The notes under the pieces are model-generated. The model ran no database searches, was not told where the DNA came from, and saw nothing but the letters and a program-made list of their open reading frames with translations. From UBA11865 sp041570195 (GTDB lineage: Bacteria; Chloroflexota; Anaerolineae; Promineifilales; Promineifilaceae): DNA of 64,000 bases. The position numbers were made by a program, and so were the translations under genes. Positions 8,226 to 16,620 of this stretch are shown piece by piece. Position 1 is the first letter of the stretch, and every line of letters starts with the position of its first letter. The stretch spans positions 1 to 64,000 of the forward strand of contig JBFFWQ010000004.1 of the NCBI GenBank assembly GCA_041570195.1. Direction: 5' to 3'.

Positions 8226-9644
8226 TCAGTGGTTATTCATCAAGGTACGTGGGTCAGTCACAAAGCCGTTGACGGCCGTGGCTGCGGCGGTCAACGGACT
8301 GGCCAGGAAAGTCCGACCGCCTTTACCCTGGCGCCCTTCGAAGTTTCGGTTGCTGGTGCTAACCGCATATTGGCCTGGCTCAAGCTGGTCGCCGTTCATG
8401 GCGATACACATGGAACAGCCGGCGAAGCGCCAATCGGCGCCTGCTTCGCGAAAAATGCGATCCAGACCTTCGGCTTCGGCTTGGCGCCTGATATTTTCGG
8501 AACCAGGGACCACCAGCATGCGCACATTTGAGGCTACTTTTCGGCCGTCCATCAACTGGGCGGCTTGGCGCAGATCGGACAGACGCGAATTTGTGCAACT
8601 GCCCAAGAAGACCACGTCGACAGGATGGCCCAGCAACGGCCGGCCGGGCGAGATGTCCATGTAGTTCAAGGCCTTAATCATGGCCGCCTTGCGACCGGGA
8701 TCGCCGGTCGCGGCCGGATCGGGAACCGGCTGTGTGATGGGGATGCCCATGCCGGGATTGGTGCCGTAGGTGATCATGGGTTCCAGTTCAGACGCTTCAA
8801 TCGTCACCGAACGATCGAAAACAGCATTGTGATCGGATGGCAAAGTCTTCCAGAAGGCTAGAGATTTCTCCCATTCCTGGCCCTGGGGGGCAAAACGTCG
8901 GCCGGCCATGTATTCGAAAGTTGTATCGTCGGGGGCTATCATCCCGGCCCGCGCGCCGCCTTCGATGGACATGTTGCATAAGGTCATTCGCCCTTCCATC
9001 GACAGCGCTTGCACGGCCGGACCCGCGTATTCAAAAACGTGCCCCGTGCCCCCGCCTACGCCGATCTTGGCGATCAGAGCCAATATCATATCCTTGGCCG
9101 TCACGGCCTCATCCAGCCGGCCGGCGAAATGAACCATAAAACTCTTGGGCCGATACTGAAGCAAACACTGGGTTGCCAGGACATGCTCAACCTCGCTGGT
9201 ACCGATGCCGAAGGCCAACGAGCCAAAGGCGCCGTGAGTCGACGTATGGCTGTCGCCGCAAACAATGGTCATACCCGGCCGGGTCAGCCCAAGTTCGGGG
9301 CCGATGACGTGAACGATGCCGCGCTCTTCGCTGGCGAAATCATAGAGCCGCACGCCGAACTCTTCACAATTCTGCTGTAATTGCAGGAGTTGCTCTCGGC
9401 ACATGACATCGAAGATCGGCAACGACAGCGAAGTTGTCGGCGTCGAGTGATCCATGGTTGCCACCGTACGCTCCGGACGGCGGACCGAGAGCCCCTTTTC
9501 GCGTAGGCCGCTGAAGGCCTGGGGTGAAGTGACTTCATGGACCAGGTGTAGATCGATGTAAAGCACGGCCGGCGCACCGGGTTCTTCGGTGACGATATGG
9601 CCGTCCCATAACTTATCCAACAGGGTTCTGGATCTATTCGTCAT
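8226..9644 (-). CDS. leuC: Isopropylmalate isomerase large subunit (LeuC)
   Basis: The [4Fe-4S] catalytic subunit of isopropylmalate isomerase. The 472-aa protein from the chosen start carries TLLDKLWDGHIV, VATMDHSTPTTS, GMTIVCGDSHTSTHGAFGSL, GIGTSEVEHVLATQ and the three cluster cysteines in VVFLGSCTNSRLSD and FAGCSMCIAMNGDQL, then ERQGKGGRTF-like GRQGKGGRTFLASP. I chose the ATG at 9644 because the stop codon of leuA ends at 9646, leaving a 1-nt gap and implying translational coupling. The open frame extends 13 basic residues further into leuA. Identification is firm. Confidence 0.96.
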   Translation of the reverse strand: MTNRSRTLLDKLWDGHIVTEEPGAPAVLYIDLHLVHEVTSPQAFSGLREKGLSVRRPERTVATMDHSTPTTSLSLPIFDVMCREQLLQLQQNCEEFGVRLYDFASEERGIVHVIGPELGLTRPGMTIVCGDSHTSTHGAFGSLAFGIGTSEVEHVLATQCLLQYRPKSFMVHFAGRLDEAVTAKDMILALIAKIGVGGGTGHVFEYAGPAVQALSMEGRMTLCNMSIEGGARAGMIAPDDTTFEYMAGRRFAPQGQEWEKSLAFWKTLPSDHNAVFDRSVTIEASELEPMITYGTNPGMGIPITQPVPDPAATGDPGRKAAMIKALNYMDISPGRPLLGHPVDVVFLGSCTNSRLSDLRQAAQLMDGRKVASNVRMLVVPGSENIRRQAEAEGLDRIFREAGADWRFAGCSMCIAMNGDQLEPGQYAVSTSNRNFEGRQGKGGRTFLASPLTAAATAVNGFVTDPRTLMNNH

Positions 9645-9645
9645 G

Positions 9646-11277
9646 TCAGACCGCCACCTCGGCCGGCGTTTCCGGTTCGCCATATCGGCCGGTTGCGATC
9701 AGCAGCTTGTTCAAAGCCGACAAATAGGCTTTGGCGCTGGCGACGATGATGTCTGTATCGGCCCCGTGGCCGCCAAATGTGCGAGGCTGCATGATGCCGC
9801 TCTGGGGCGATTTGCGCTGCAGGACCGAGCCATTTGTTGCCTCCAGCCTGACGGTGACTTCGCCGATGGCGTCAATGCCTTCGGTCACCGAGTGGACCGA
9901 GAATTCGAGCAGGCAGTTAGGCGCCTTGACGATGGCATCTATGGCCTTGTAGGCAGCATCGACCGGCCCGGTACCAATGGAGGCCTGCACGATCTGTCGG
10001 CCGTCTGGATCGGTCAAGCGCACTGTAGCTGTAGCCATTCCCATCGTGCCGCAGGCTACCTGCAGACCATCCAGTAAAAAGATCTCCTGTTGTTGGTACA
10101 GCTGGTCAGTTATCAGGGCAGCCAGATCGGCGTCGGTCACCACTTTCTTTTTGTCGGCCAGTTCCTTGAAGCGAGCAAAGCCTTCCTGGACCTCTTCATC
10201 GGTCAATTCATAACCTAATTCGGCCAGACGAACCTTAAAAGCATGGCGACCCGAGTGCTTGCCAAGCACCAGGGCCGATTGCTGCAAGCCCACCATTTCG
10301 GGACGCATTATTTCGTATGTCTCGTGGTGTTTCAACATGCCATCCTGGTGGATGCCCGCCTCATGGGCGAAGGCATTGGCCCCGACGATGGCCTTGTTTG
10401 GTTGCACGGGGATGCCCGTGTAATTGGAGACCATGCGGCTAACGCGAGTAATCTGGCTGGCGTCGATGCCTGAGTCGAGGCCGTAGATAGGCCGGCGCGT
10501 TTGCAAGGCCATCACGATTTCTTCCAGCGATGTGTTGCCGGCCCGCTCGCCAATGCCATTCACCGTGACTTCGGCCTGGCGGGCGCCGGCCCGCAGGCCG
10601 GCCAGGGTATTGGCCGTGGCCACGCCCAGATCGTTGTGGCAGTGGACCGAAACGATAACATCGTCAATGCCGGGCGTCTTGTCGATGATCCCGGCGATGA
10701 GCGCCCCGAATTCGTCCGGCATTGTATAGCCAACGGTGTCGGGGATGTTCAGGGTCGTCGCCCCGGCCTTGATCGCTTCGCCCAGGACCAGGTAGAGGAA
10801 CTCGGGATCACTGCGGCCGGCATCCTCAGGCGAAAACTCGACGTCATCACAATACTGCTTGGCGTAAGAAACCATTTGCTGGACTTGCTCGACCACCTCC
10901 TCAGGATCCATGCGCAATTTATGCTTCATATGGATGGGAGATGTGGCCAGGAACGTGTGTAGACGCGGGCGGGCAGCATATTGAACGGCCTGCCAGGCTT
11001 TGTCAATGTCGCCTGGGGTTGCCCGGGCCAGGCCACAAATGATCGGCGGTCGGCCAGATGGTCCCGGTGTATTGCCGACCTCCTGGGCGATACGTCTCAC
11101 ACCTTCCAGGTCGTCTGGCGAAGCGGCCGGAAAGCCGGCCTCCATCACGTCGACGCCCATTCGGGCCAAAGCACGGGCTATCTCTAACTTCTCGGGAGAA
11201 GTGAGGGTGGCGCCGGGTGACTGTTCGCCGTCTCGCAAAGTGGTATCGAAAATTCGCACATAGTTTCCTGTTGGCAT
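9646..11277 (-). CDS. leuA: 2-isopropylmalate synthase (LeuA)
   Basis: Condenses 2-oxoisovalerate with acetyl-CoA to commit carbon to leucine. The protein is 543 aa from the chosen start. The DRE-TIM barrel has VRIFDTTLRDGEQSPGATL, MEAGFPAASPDDLEGV, IPDTVGYTMPDEFG, VSVHCHNDLGVATANT, NGIGERAGNTSLEE and AFAHEAGIHQDGMLK. The C-terminal part (about 400-530) is the LeuA dimer domain that binds leucine for feedback inhibition, with GTGPVDAAYKAIDAIV. The ATG at 11277 has AAGGA 7 nt upstream. A longer GTG start at 11346 would overlap ilvC by 8 nt and adds no conserved sequence. Confidence 0.96.
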   Translation of the reverse strand: MPTGNYVRIFDTTLRDGEQSPGATLTSPEKLEIARALARMGVDVMEAGFPAASPDDLEGVRRIAQEVGNTPGPSGRPPIICGLARATPGDIDKAWQAVQYAARPRLHTFLATSPIHMKHKLRMDPEEVVEQVQQMVSYAKQYCDDVEFSPEDAGRSDPEFLYLVLGEAIKAGATTLNIPDTVGYTMPDEFGALIAGIIDKTPGIDDVIVSVHCHNDLGVATANTLAGLRAGARQAEVTVNGIGERAGNTSLEEIVMALQTRRPIYGLDSGIDASQITRVSRMVSNYTGIPVQPNKAIVGANAFAHEAGIHQDGMLKHHETYEIMRPEMVGLQQSALVLGKHSGRHAFKVRLAELGYELTDEEVQEGFARFKELADKKKVVTDADLAALITDQLYQQQEIFLLDGLQVACGTMGMATATVRLTDPDGRQIVQASIGTGPVDAAYKAIDAIVKAPNCLLEFSVHSVTEGIDAIGEVTVRLEATNGSVLQRKSPQSGIMQPRTFGGHGADTDIIVASAKAYLSALNKLLIATGRYGEPETPAEVAV

Positions 11278-11338
11278 GATCGTTCCTTCGGGCCGGAAGG
11301 CTATAACAGCCTCTCCGTCAGGCCCTTTCAAAGGTGAG

Positions 11339-12352
11339 CTATTCACCCGGCTTGATAGTCACCGGATCTACAAAGGGCATCATCTGTCGCAGTTCGGCGC
11401 CGACCCGCTCAATCATATGATCTTGCTCGAGTCGCCGGCGTTCATTGAACCACGGCCGGCCAGCCTTGTTCTCGGCGATCCAACCTTGGGCATAAGTGCC
11501 ATCCTGGATTTCCTTCAAAATCTGGCTCATTTCGTACTTCGTTTCTTCAGTAATGATCCGTTCGCTGGCGCTATAGTCACCGTGCTCGGCCGTATCTGAC
11601 ACTGAGTAGCGCATATAGCTTAAACCGCCACGATAGAAAAGATCGACGATGAGCTTGAGCTCGTGTAGGCATTCGAAATAGGCTACCTCCGGTTGGTAAC
11701 CGGCTTCCACCAGCGTCTCGAAACCGGCTTTAACCAGCGCTGTGACGCCGCCGCAAAGCACCGCTTGCTCGCCGAACAGATCGGTTTCCGTCTCCTCGGC
11801 AAAGGTCGTTTCTAGCAGGCCGGCCCTGGCGCCGCCAAGGGCGTAGCCGTACGAGATCGCATTGGCCTTGGCCTGGCCACTTGTGTCCTGGTGCACAGCC
11901 AGTAAACAGGGTGTCCCGGTTCCTTCCACGTATAGTTCGCGCAGACGATGGCCAGGGGCCTTGGGCGCTACCATGCTCACGTCTACATCCTCTGGCGGGA
12001 CAATGGCTTCAAAACGAATATTGAAGCCGTGGGCAAACATCAATGTTTTGCCGGCCGACAGGTGCGGAGCGACATGCTCTTCGTAAATCGCCGGTTGCTC
12101 AGTATCGGGGGCCAGGATCATGATCGTGTCGGCCCAGGCCGAGGCTTTAGCCACTGTGTCTACCTTCAGGCCGCCGGCCTCCGCCTTGGCCCAGGATTTG
12201 CTGCCCGGCCGCAGGCCGACGGTCACGTCTACGCCGCTATCGCTCAGATTAAGGGCGTGCGCGTGACCCTGGGAGCCAAAGCCGATGATGGCCACCTTCT
12301 TGGCCTGAATGAGGGTTGGGTCGGCGTCGGCGTCGTAATAAATGTTGGCCAT
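11339..12352 (-). CDS. ilvC: Ketol-acid reductoisomerase (IlvC)
   Basis: Class I (short) reductoisomerase that converts acetolactate and acetohydroxybutyrate to the dihydroxy acids using NADPH and Mg. The protein is 337 aa. It has a Rossmann start KKVAIIGFGSQGHAHALNL, the cofactor-specificity loop VGLRPGSKSWAKAE, HGFNIRF, VSMVAPKAPGHRLRELY, DLFGEQAVLCGG with the metal Asp/Glu, and ECLHELKLIVDLFYRGGLSYM. AAGGAGAAACC precedes the ATG. The 77-bp gap to ilvN holds a repeat-like leader placed directly before that ribosome site. Identification is firm. Confidence 0.97.
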   Translation of the reverse strand: MANIYYDADADPTLIQAKKVAIIGFGSQGHAHALNLSDSGVDVTVGLRPGSKSWAKAEAGGLKVDTVAKASAWADTIMILAPDTEQPAIYEEHVAPHLSAGKTLMFAHGFNIRFEAIVPPEDVDVSMVAPKAPGHRLRELYVEGTGTPCLLAVHQDTSGQAKANAISYGYALGGARAGLLETTFAEETETDLFGEQAVLCGGVTALVKAGFETLVEAGYQPEVAYFECLHELKLIVDLFYRGGLSYMRYSVSDTAEHGDYSASERIITEETKYEMSQILKEIQDGTYAQGWIAENKAGRPWFNERRRLEQDHMIERVGAELRQMMPFVDPVTIKPGE

Positions 12353-12359
12353 GGTTTCT

Positions 12360-12390
12360 CCTTAAGGAATTGGACAGGATTGACAGGATG
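12360..12390 (-). repeat. Repeat-type 5' leader before ilvC
   Basis: Read on the minus strand, two copies of ATCCTGTC spaced by AA (within 12373-12390) run into CAATTCCTTAAGGAG, so the repeat abuts the ilvC Shine-Dalgarno site. It resembles the leader repeats at 12996-13047, 23708-23762 and 60643-60680. Confidence 0.55.
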
Positions 12391-12429
12391 GTCTTATCTT
12401 TGCTCGTGGTGGTTGGAGTCTTATTCCGA

Positions 12430-12993
12430 TCAGCTTTCGGTGACGTGGCCGTTGCCGCTGCCATCGCCATGGCCGTTGCTGCCGGGCCCTGCGCCAGGCG
12501 TATGGCGCACGCCGTGGGCCGTGCCGCGCATCATGGCCATATGTCCAGTGCGGACGATTTCGATGATTCCATGCGGCCGCAGCAGTTCAAGCAGGCTGTC
12601 GACGCGGTCTTCTGAGGCTGTGATCTGCATGATGAGCGATTCGGCGCCCACATCCACGATCTTGGCCTTGAAGACGTTGGCCAGGCTGATGATTTCAGTA
12701 CGTTTTTCTGGTTCGGCGGCCACCTTGATGAGCGCCAACTCGCGAAATACGGCCGGCTGATCGGTCACATCCTGTACGTCGATGACGTTAACCAGCTTAT
12801 AGAGATTGGCCTCGACCAATCGCGCTTCGGTATCGCGGCTGTCGACCACGATGGTCATGCGCGAGACTTCGGCCAGTTCGGTTCGACCGACGTTGAGCGA
12901 ATCGATATTGAAGTTACGGCGCCGGAACAAAGAAGCCACGCGGTTAAGGACGCCAGGCTTGTTTTCTACTGTGGCTATTAAAGTTTGTCGCAT
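12430..12993 (-). CDS. ilvN: Acetolactate synthase small regulatory subunit (IlvN/IlvH)
   Basis: Regulatory partner of IlvB that confers valine feedback inhibition. The protein is 187 aa. The N-terminal ACT domain is clear (RQTLIATVENKPGVLNRVA, SLFRRRNFNIDSLNVGRTE, SRMTIVVD), as is the second ACT-like domain from about 80 (FRELALIKVAAEPEKR to RPHGIIEIVRTG). An odd C-terminal tail of about 30 residues is rich in Gly, His, Asn and Ser (GSNGHGDGSGNGH) and is not part of the usual family. The start at 12993 has AGGAGG 7 nt upstream; the frame extends back 24 codons through the repeat leader, which I take as untranslated. The gene follows ilvB. Confidence 0.95.
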   Translation of the reverse strand: MRQTLIATVENKPGVLNRVASLFRRRNFNIDSLNVGRTELAEVSRMTIVVDSRDTEARLVEANLYKLVNVIDVQDVTDQPAVFRELALIKVAAEPEKRTEIISLANVFKAKIVDVGAESLIMQITASEDRVDSLLELLRPHGIIEIVRTGHMAMMRGTAHGVRHTPGAGPGSNGHGDGSGNGHVTES

Positions 12994-12995
12994 CT

Positions 12996-13047
12996 CAACT
13001 CCTCCTAAGAAAATTGGACGCAGATTGCCAGGATCTACAGGATAGGG
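12996..13047 (-). repeat. Repeat-type 5' leader before ilvN
   Basis: On the minus strand ATCCTGTAG, ATCCTGGCA and ATCTGCGTCC are imperfect tandem units, followed by AATTTTCTTAGGAGG, the ribosome site of ilvN. The ATCTGCGTCC...TTTCTT core recurs at 23745-23762 and 60663-60680, each time just upstream of a Shine-Dalgarno sequence in sense orientation. Confidence 0.6.
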
Positions 13048-13090
13048 AATCGTCCATCGCTGCAACTAGTCGACTCATCGTTGCGACAGA

Positions 13091-14776
13091 TCAGCGACGA
13101 ATTGGACGGCGAATCATGGCATCGAGATCGGCGCCGGCCGGCACCATGGGGAAGACGGCCTCTTCCATCTCGACCACGAACTCCAGCAACACGGGGCCGG
13201 GCGTTGAACGGGCGAACTCGACCGCCGCCTCCGTTTCTTCCCGCTTGGTCACCCGACGAGCTGGCACGCCATGGGCTTCGGCCAATTTGACGAAATCGGG
13301 GTTCTTCAAATAGACGGCCGAATAACGCTTCTCGAAGAAGAAATCTTGCCACTGCCGAACCATGCCTAGGTAGCTGTTATTGATGAGGACGATCTTGACG
13401 TTGGCCCCTTCCTGCACGGCCGTCGATAGTTCGGCGGCTGTCATCTGGAAGCCCCCATCGCCGACAATTGCCCAGATTTCGCGGTCCTTGTGGGCGAACC
13501 AGGCGCCGAGGGCGGCGGGAAAGCCAAAGCCCATGGTTCCCGCTCCGCCCGAAGTAATCCAACGATAGGGTTGTTCCAGATGGTAGTATTGGGCGGCCCA
13601 CATCTGGTGCTGCCCAACGTCGGTCGTCACAATGGAGTCGCCGTTGGTCTGCTCCCACAGGTCACGAATGACGTGAGAAGCGTATAATAGACCGTCTTCG
13701 GGCCAGGCCATGATGTCCCGAGCTTTGGTATCGGCCCGCCATTCGGCGATCTGGTCCAGCCACTCTTCATGGTCGCCTGGCTCAACCATCGGCGTCAGAT
13801 CGCCCAAGACAGTCTTCAGGTCGCCGATGAGCGGCACGTCGACGCGCACGTTCTTATGCACTTCGGACGGGTCGATCTCGATGTGAATCTTGCGCGCCCT
13901 GGGCGCATATGTGCGCAGATTTCCGGTGACGCGGTCGTCAAAGCGCATACCGAAGGCCAGCAGCAAATCGGCCTGTTGGATAGCGTTGTTGCAGAACGCC
14001 TCGCCGTGCATGCCCATCATGCCCAGGCTAAGCGGATGCGCAGCCGGCAAACCACCCAGACCCAACAGGGTCATGGCGACCGGCGTCTGGGTCTTCACGG
14101 CAAAGGCCTGCAGTTCTTCTATAGCCCCTGACTTGAGCACGCCGTGACCGGCAAGAATCACCGGCCGTTCGCTTTCGGCGATCAATTTGGCCGCTTGCTC
14201 CATGTCCTCCATGGGCGCCTGTTTCGGCGGGTGGTAGCCAAGCAGCTCAATTTCGGCCGGTTGCTCAAACTCCACTTGCTCGACCTGGGCGTTCTTGCAG
14301 AAGTCGATCAGCACCGGGCCAGGCCGGCCGCTGCGGGCGATATAGAAGGCCTCTTTGACAACCTGGGCCACCTCGCTGGCGCTGGTTACCAGGAAATTGT
14401 GCTTGGTGATGGGCAGTGTTATGCCGGTCACATCGGTTTCCTGGAAGGCGTCGCCGCCAATAAGGTGGGCCGGCACCTGCCCGGTGACGCAGACGATTGG
14501 CGACGAGTCCATCATCGCCGTTCCGATACCGGTCACCAGGTTCGTGGCTCCAGGCCCGGAGGTAGCAATGGCCACACCCACCTTGCCCGTTGACCGGGCA
14601 TAGCCGTCGGCCATGTGCGCCGCTCCCTGCTCATGGCGCACAAGGACGTGATGAACAGGATAGTCCAGCATGGCGTCGTAGGTAGGCATGATGGCGCCGC
14701 CGGGGTAACCGAAGACGACTTCCACACCTTCGTCGACCATGCACTCCCAAAAGATCTCAGCTCCAGTCTTCATCAT
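13091..14776 (-). CDS. ilvB: Acetolactate synthase large subunit (IlvB)
   Basis: ThDP- and FAD-dependent catalytic subunit that makes acetolactate (Val/Leu) and acetohydroxybutyrate (Ile). The protein is 561 aa. It has the N-terminal ThDP domain with VFGYPGGAIMPTYDA and the catalytic Glu49 in VRHEQGAAHMADGYAR, a central FAD-type domain (about 190-330), and the C-terminal ThDP motif GDGGFQMTAAEL ending near LINNSYLGMVRQWQ, with SGGAGTMGFGFPAALGA before it. Start at 14776 with AAGGAGAG upstream; a second in-frame ATG follows directly. The 54-bp gap to ilvD is filled by heptameric TCAGCNN repeats. Confidence 0.96.
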   Translation of the reverse strand: MMKTGAEIFWECMVDEGVEVVFGYPGGAIMPTYDAMLDYPVHHVLVRHEQGAAHMADGYARSTGKVGVAIATSGPGATNLVTGIGTAMMDSSPIVCVTGQVPAHLIGGDAFQETDVTGITLPITKHNFLVTSASEVAQVVKEAFYIARSGRPGPVLIDFCKNAQVEQVEFEQPAEIELLGYHPPKQAPMEDMEQAAKLIAESERPVILAGHGVLKSGAIEELQAFAVKTQTPVAMTLLGLGGLPAAHPLSLGMMGMHGEAFCNNAIQQADLLLAFGMRFDDRVTGNLRTYAPRARKIHIEIDPSEVHKNVRVDVPLIGDLKTVLGDLTPMVEPGDHEEWLDQIAEWRADTKARDIMAWPEDGLLYASHVIRDLWEQTNGDSIVTTDVGQHQMWAAQYYHLEQPYRWITSGGAGTMGFGFPAALGAWFAHKDREIWAIVGDGGFQMTAAELSTAVQEGANVKIVLINNSYLGMVRQWQDFFFEKRYSAVYLKNPDFVKLAEAHGVPARRVTKREETEAAVEFARSTPGPVLLEFVVEMEEAVFPMVPAGADLDAMIRRPIRR

Positions 14777-14802
14777 CTTCTTCTCTCCTTTATAGATAGC
14801 CT

Positions 14803-14837
14803 TCAGCTGTCAGCCATCAGCTTTCAGCTCTCAGCCT
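14803..14837 (-). repeat. Heptad tandem repeat, five units, between ilvD and ilvB
   Basis: On the plus strand TCAGC recurs with exact 7-bp spacing at 14803, 14810, 14817, 14824 and 14831. The last unit contains the ilvD stop codon (14831-14833). In the mRNA (minus) it reads as GCTGA heptads that end about 20 nt before the ilvB ribosome site. A shorter relative occurs at 60552-60577. Confidence 0.75.
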
Positions 14838-16486
14838 GTTACGGCGCCTTTGGCCGCGGATGACACCAGCCGGGCATATTTGGCCATCACGCCTGATTTA
14901 TAGCGGGGTGGGGGCGCTGACCACTCCGCCAGGCGATCCGCGATCTCTTGGTCGCTCAACTCGACATCCAGGCGCCGGGCAGGCACGTCAAACTGCACGA
15001 CATCGCCGTTGCGAATGGCGGCAATGGGACCGCCAACGGCGGCCTCCGGAGCGACGTGCCCGGCCATGAGGCCGTGGGTGGCGCCGGAGAACCGTCCGTC
15101 GGTCAGCAGCGTTACCGAATGATCGAGGCCGGCCCCAGCGATGGCGGCCGTGACGCCCAGCATCTCGCGCATGCCGGGACCACCCTTGGGGCCTTCATAA
15201 CGAATAACGACCACATCGCCGGAGCGGATGTGGCCGTTCTGTACAGCAGCGAATGCATCCTCTTCACAGTCGAAGACGCGCGCAGGTCCACGATGATGGC
15301 GCATGTCATGGCCGGCGACTTTCACCACGCAGCCTTCAGGGGCCAGGTTGCCTCTGAGGATGACCAGGCCGCCGCTGGGCTGGATCGGATCGGCCACCGG
15401 GCGAACGACCTGTTGCCCCGGCGTCTCCTGAGCCAGTGCGGCCTCCTCGCCGATAGTTTTTCCGCTAACCGTGACTGCGCCGGCATGCAGATTGCCCGCC
15501 TCAAGCAAGCGCCTGGCCACCAGCTGGATACCGCCGGCCTGGAAAAGATCGGTGGCCACGAAACGGCCGCCCGGCTTGAGGTCGGCGATCAGCGGCGTGC
15601 GGGCGCTGATCCGGTCAAAGGCTTCGATGTCCAGGGCGACACCGGCCTCGTTGGCGATGGCCAGCAGATGAAGCACAGAGTTGGTGGATCCACCGGTGGC
15701 GGCGACGGAGGCGATGGCGTTCTCGATAGCCTCGAGGGTCAGCACCTGGCGGGCGCTCTGCTCCCTTTCTAGCATGGCCATGACCATCCTGCCTGCGTTA
15801 ACCGCCACTTCGTCTTTCTGGCCGTCGAGCGCGGGCACGCTGGCGCTACCCATGGGCGAGATGCCCAGGAATTCGCAAGCCGTGGCCATGGTGTTGGCCG
15901 TGAATTGCCCGCCGCACGCACCGGCGCCAGGACAGGCGGCGTCTTCCATGGCCTTGAGTTGCTCCTCGGTCATACGGCCGGCGGCGTAAGCGCCCACCGC
16001 CTCAAAGACATCCTGGATGGTCACGTCGCGGCCCTCGAAAGTGCCTGGAGCGATCGATCCACCGTAAATCATTAACCCGGGAATATCAAGTCGAGCCAGG
16101 GCCATGACCGTGCCTGGAATGGTCTTATCGCAGCCAGAGAGGGCGATCACGGCGTCAAATTGATTGCCCCGGGCCACGAGTTCGATCGAATCGGCGATAA
16201 CCTCGCGGCTGATAAGGGACGCCTTCATCCCTTCGGTGCCCATGGTGATGCCGTCGGAGATGGAGACCGTATTGAACTCCATGGGTGTCCCGCCCGCGGC
16301 GCGTACGCCCTCTTTCACCTTGGCTGCCAGGCGCCGGAGATGAAAGTTGCAGGGTCCGATCTCGATCCAGGTATTGGCCACGCCGATCAGCGGCCGGCGA
16401 AGGTCTTCATCGGTGAAGCCGACGGCCTTTAGCATCGCGCGGGCCGGGGCGCGGTCATAGCCTTTCTTCAGTCGATCGGATTGCAT
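14831..16486 (-). CDS. ilvD: Dihydroxy-acid dehydratase (IlvD)
   Basis: Fe-S enzyme that dehydrates the dihydroxy acids to 2-oxoisovalerate and 2-oxo-3-methylvalerate. The protein is 551 aa, typical length. The three cluster cysteines are visible: Cys46 in IEIGPCNFHL, Cys119 in ALSGCDKTIPGT, and Cys191 in PGAGACGGQFTANTM. Other motifs are FNTVSISDGITMGTEGMK and, near the C-terminus, LTDGRFSGATHGLMAGHVAP. It is the first structural gene of the operon, starting 39 nt after the attenuator terminator. Its expression, and that of the nine genes behind it, should depend on read-through of that hairpin. Confidence 0.97.
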   Translation of the reverse strand: MQSDRLKKGYDRAPARAMLKAVGFTDEDLRRPLIGVANTWIEIGPCNFHLRRLAAKVKEGVRAAGGTPMEFNTVSISDGITMGTEGMKASLISREVIADSIELVARGNQFDAVIALSGCDKTIPGTVMALARLDIPGLMIYGGSIAPGTFEGRDVTIQDVFEAVGAYAAGRMTEEQLKAMEDAACPGAGACGGQFTANTMATACEFLGISPMGSASVPALDGQKDEVAVNAGRMVMAMLEREQSARQVLTLEAIENAIASVAATGGSTNSVLHLLAIANEAGVALDIEAFDRISARTPLIADLKPGGRFVATDLFQAGGIQLVARRLLEAGNLHAGAVTVSGKTIGEEAALAQETPGQQVVRPVADPIQPSGGLVILRGNLAPEGCVVKVAGHDMRHHRGPARVFDCEEDAFAAVQNGHIRSGDVVVIRYEGPKGGPGMREMLGVTAAIAGAGLDHSVTLLTDGRFSGATHGLMAGHVAPEAAVGGPIAAIRNGDVVQFDVPARRLDVELSDQEIADRLAEWSAPPPRYKSGVMAKYARLVSSAAKGAVTG

Positions 16487-16524
16487 CTATTCCCTCAAAT
16501 CTCAATATCGTCGCACGATTATTG

Positions 16525-16564
16525 AAAAAAAAAGCGGGGCTGTCCTTCTTCTGGACAGCCCCGC
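16525..16564 (-). terminator. Attenuator terminator of the ilv-leu operon
   Basis: A perfect 12-bp stem pairs 16553-16564 with 16534-16545 around a 7-nt loop. On the minus strand it is followed by nine consecutive T (16525-16533). It lies between the leader peptide stop and ilvD, so it would end transcription before the structural genes unless the antiterminator forms. Confidence 0.9.
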
Positions 16565-16620
16565 TACGGTTCTTGGCTACTTTGCTAGCTTTTACCTTTG
16601 TTTCGGTCGCCAGCTGTCCA
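16552..16620 (-). promoter_or_regulatory. Antiterminator pairing of the ilv leader RNA
   Basis: The RNA segment UGGACAGC (16613-16620), which forms the Met-Asp-Ser codons near the end of the leader peptide, is identical to the 3' arm of the terminator. It can therefore pair perfectly over 8 bp with GCUGUCCA in the terminator 5' arm (16552-16559), plus one G-U pair. Formation of this helix removes the inner part of the terminator stem. A ribosome stalled on the upstream Leu/Ile/Val codons would leave the segment free; a ribosome that reads on to the stop would cover or disturb it. The pairing is seen in the sequence; the mechanism is inferred from known leader-peptide attenuators. Confidence 0.75.

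Noticed and set aside
13035..13352. Minus-strand frame of 105 codons inside ilvB
   Set aside because: Arg-rich shadow of the ilvB frame with no family similarity; similar shadow frames throughout the high-GC genes were discarded.
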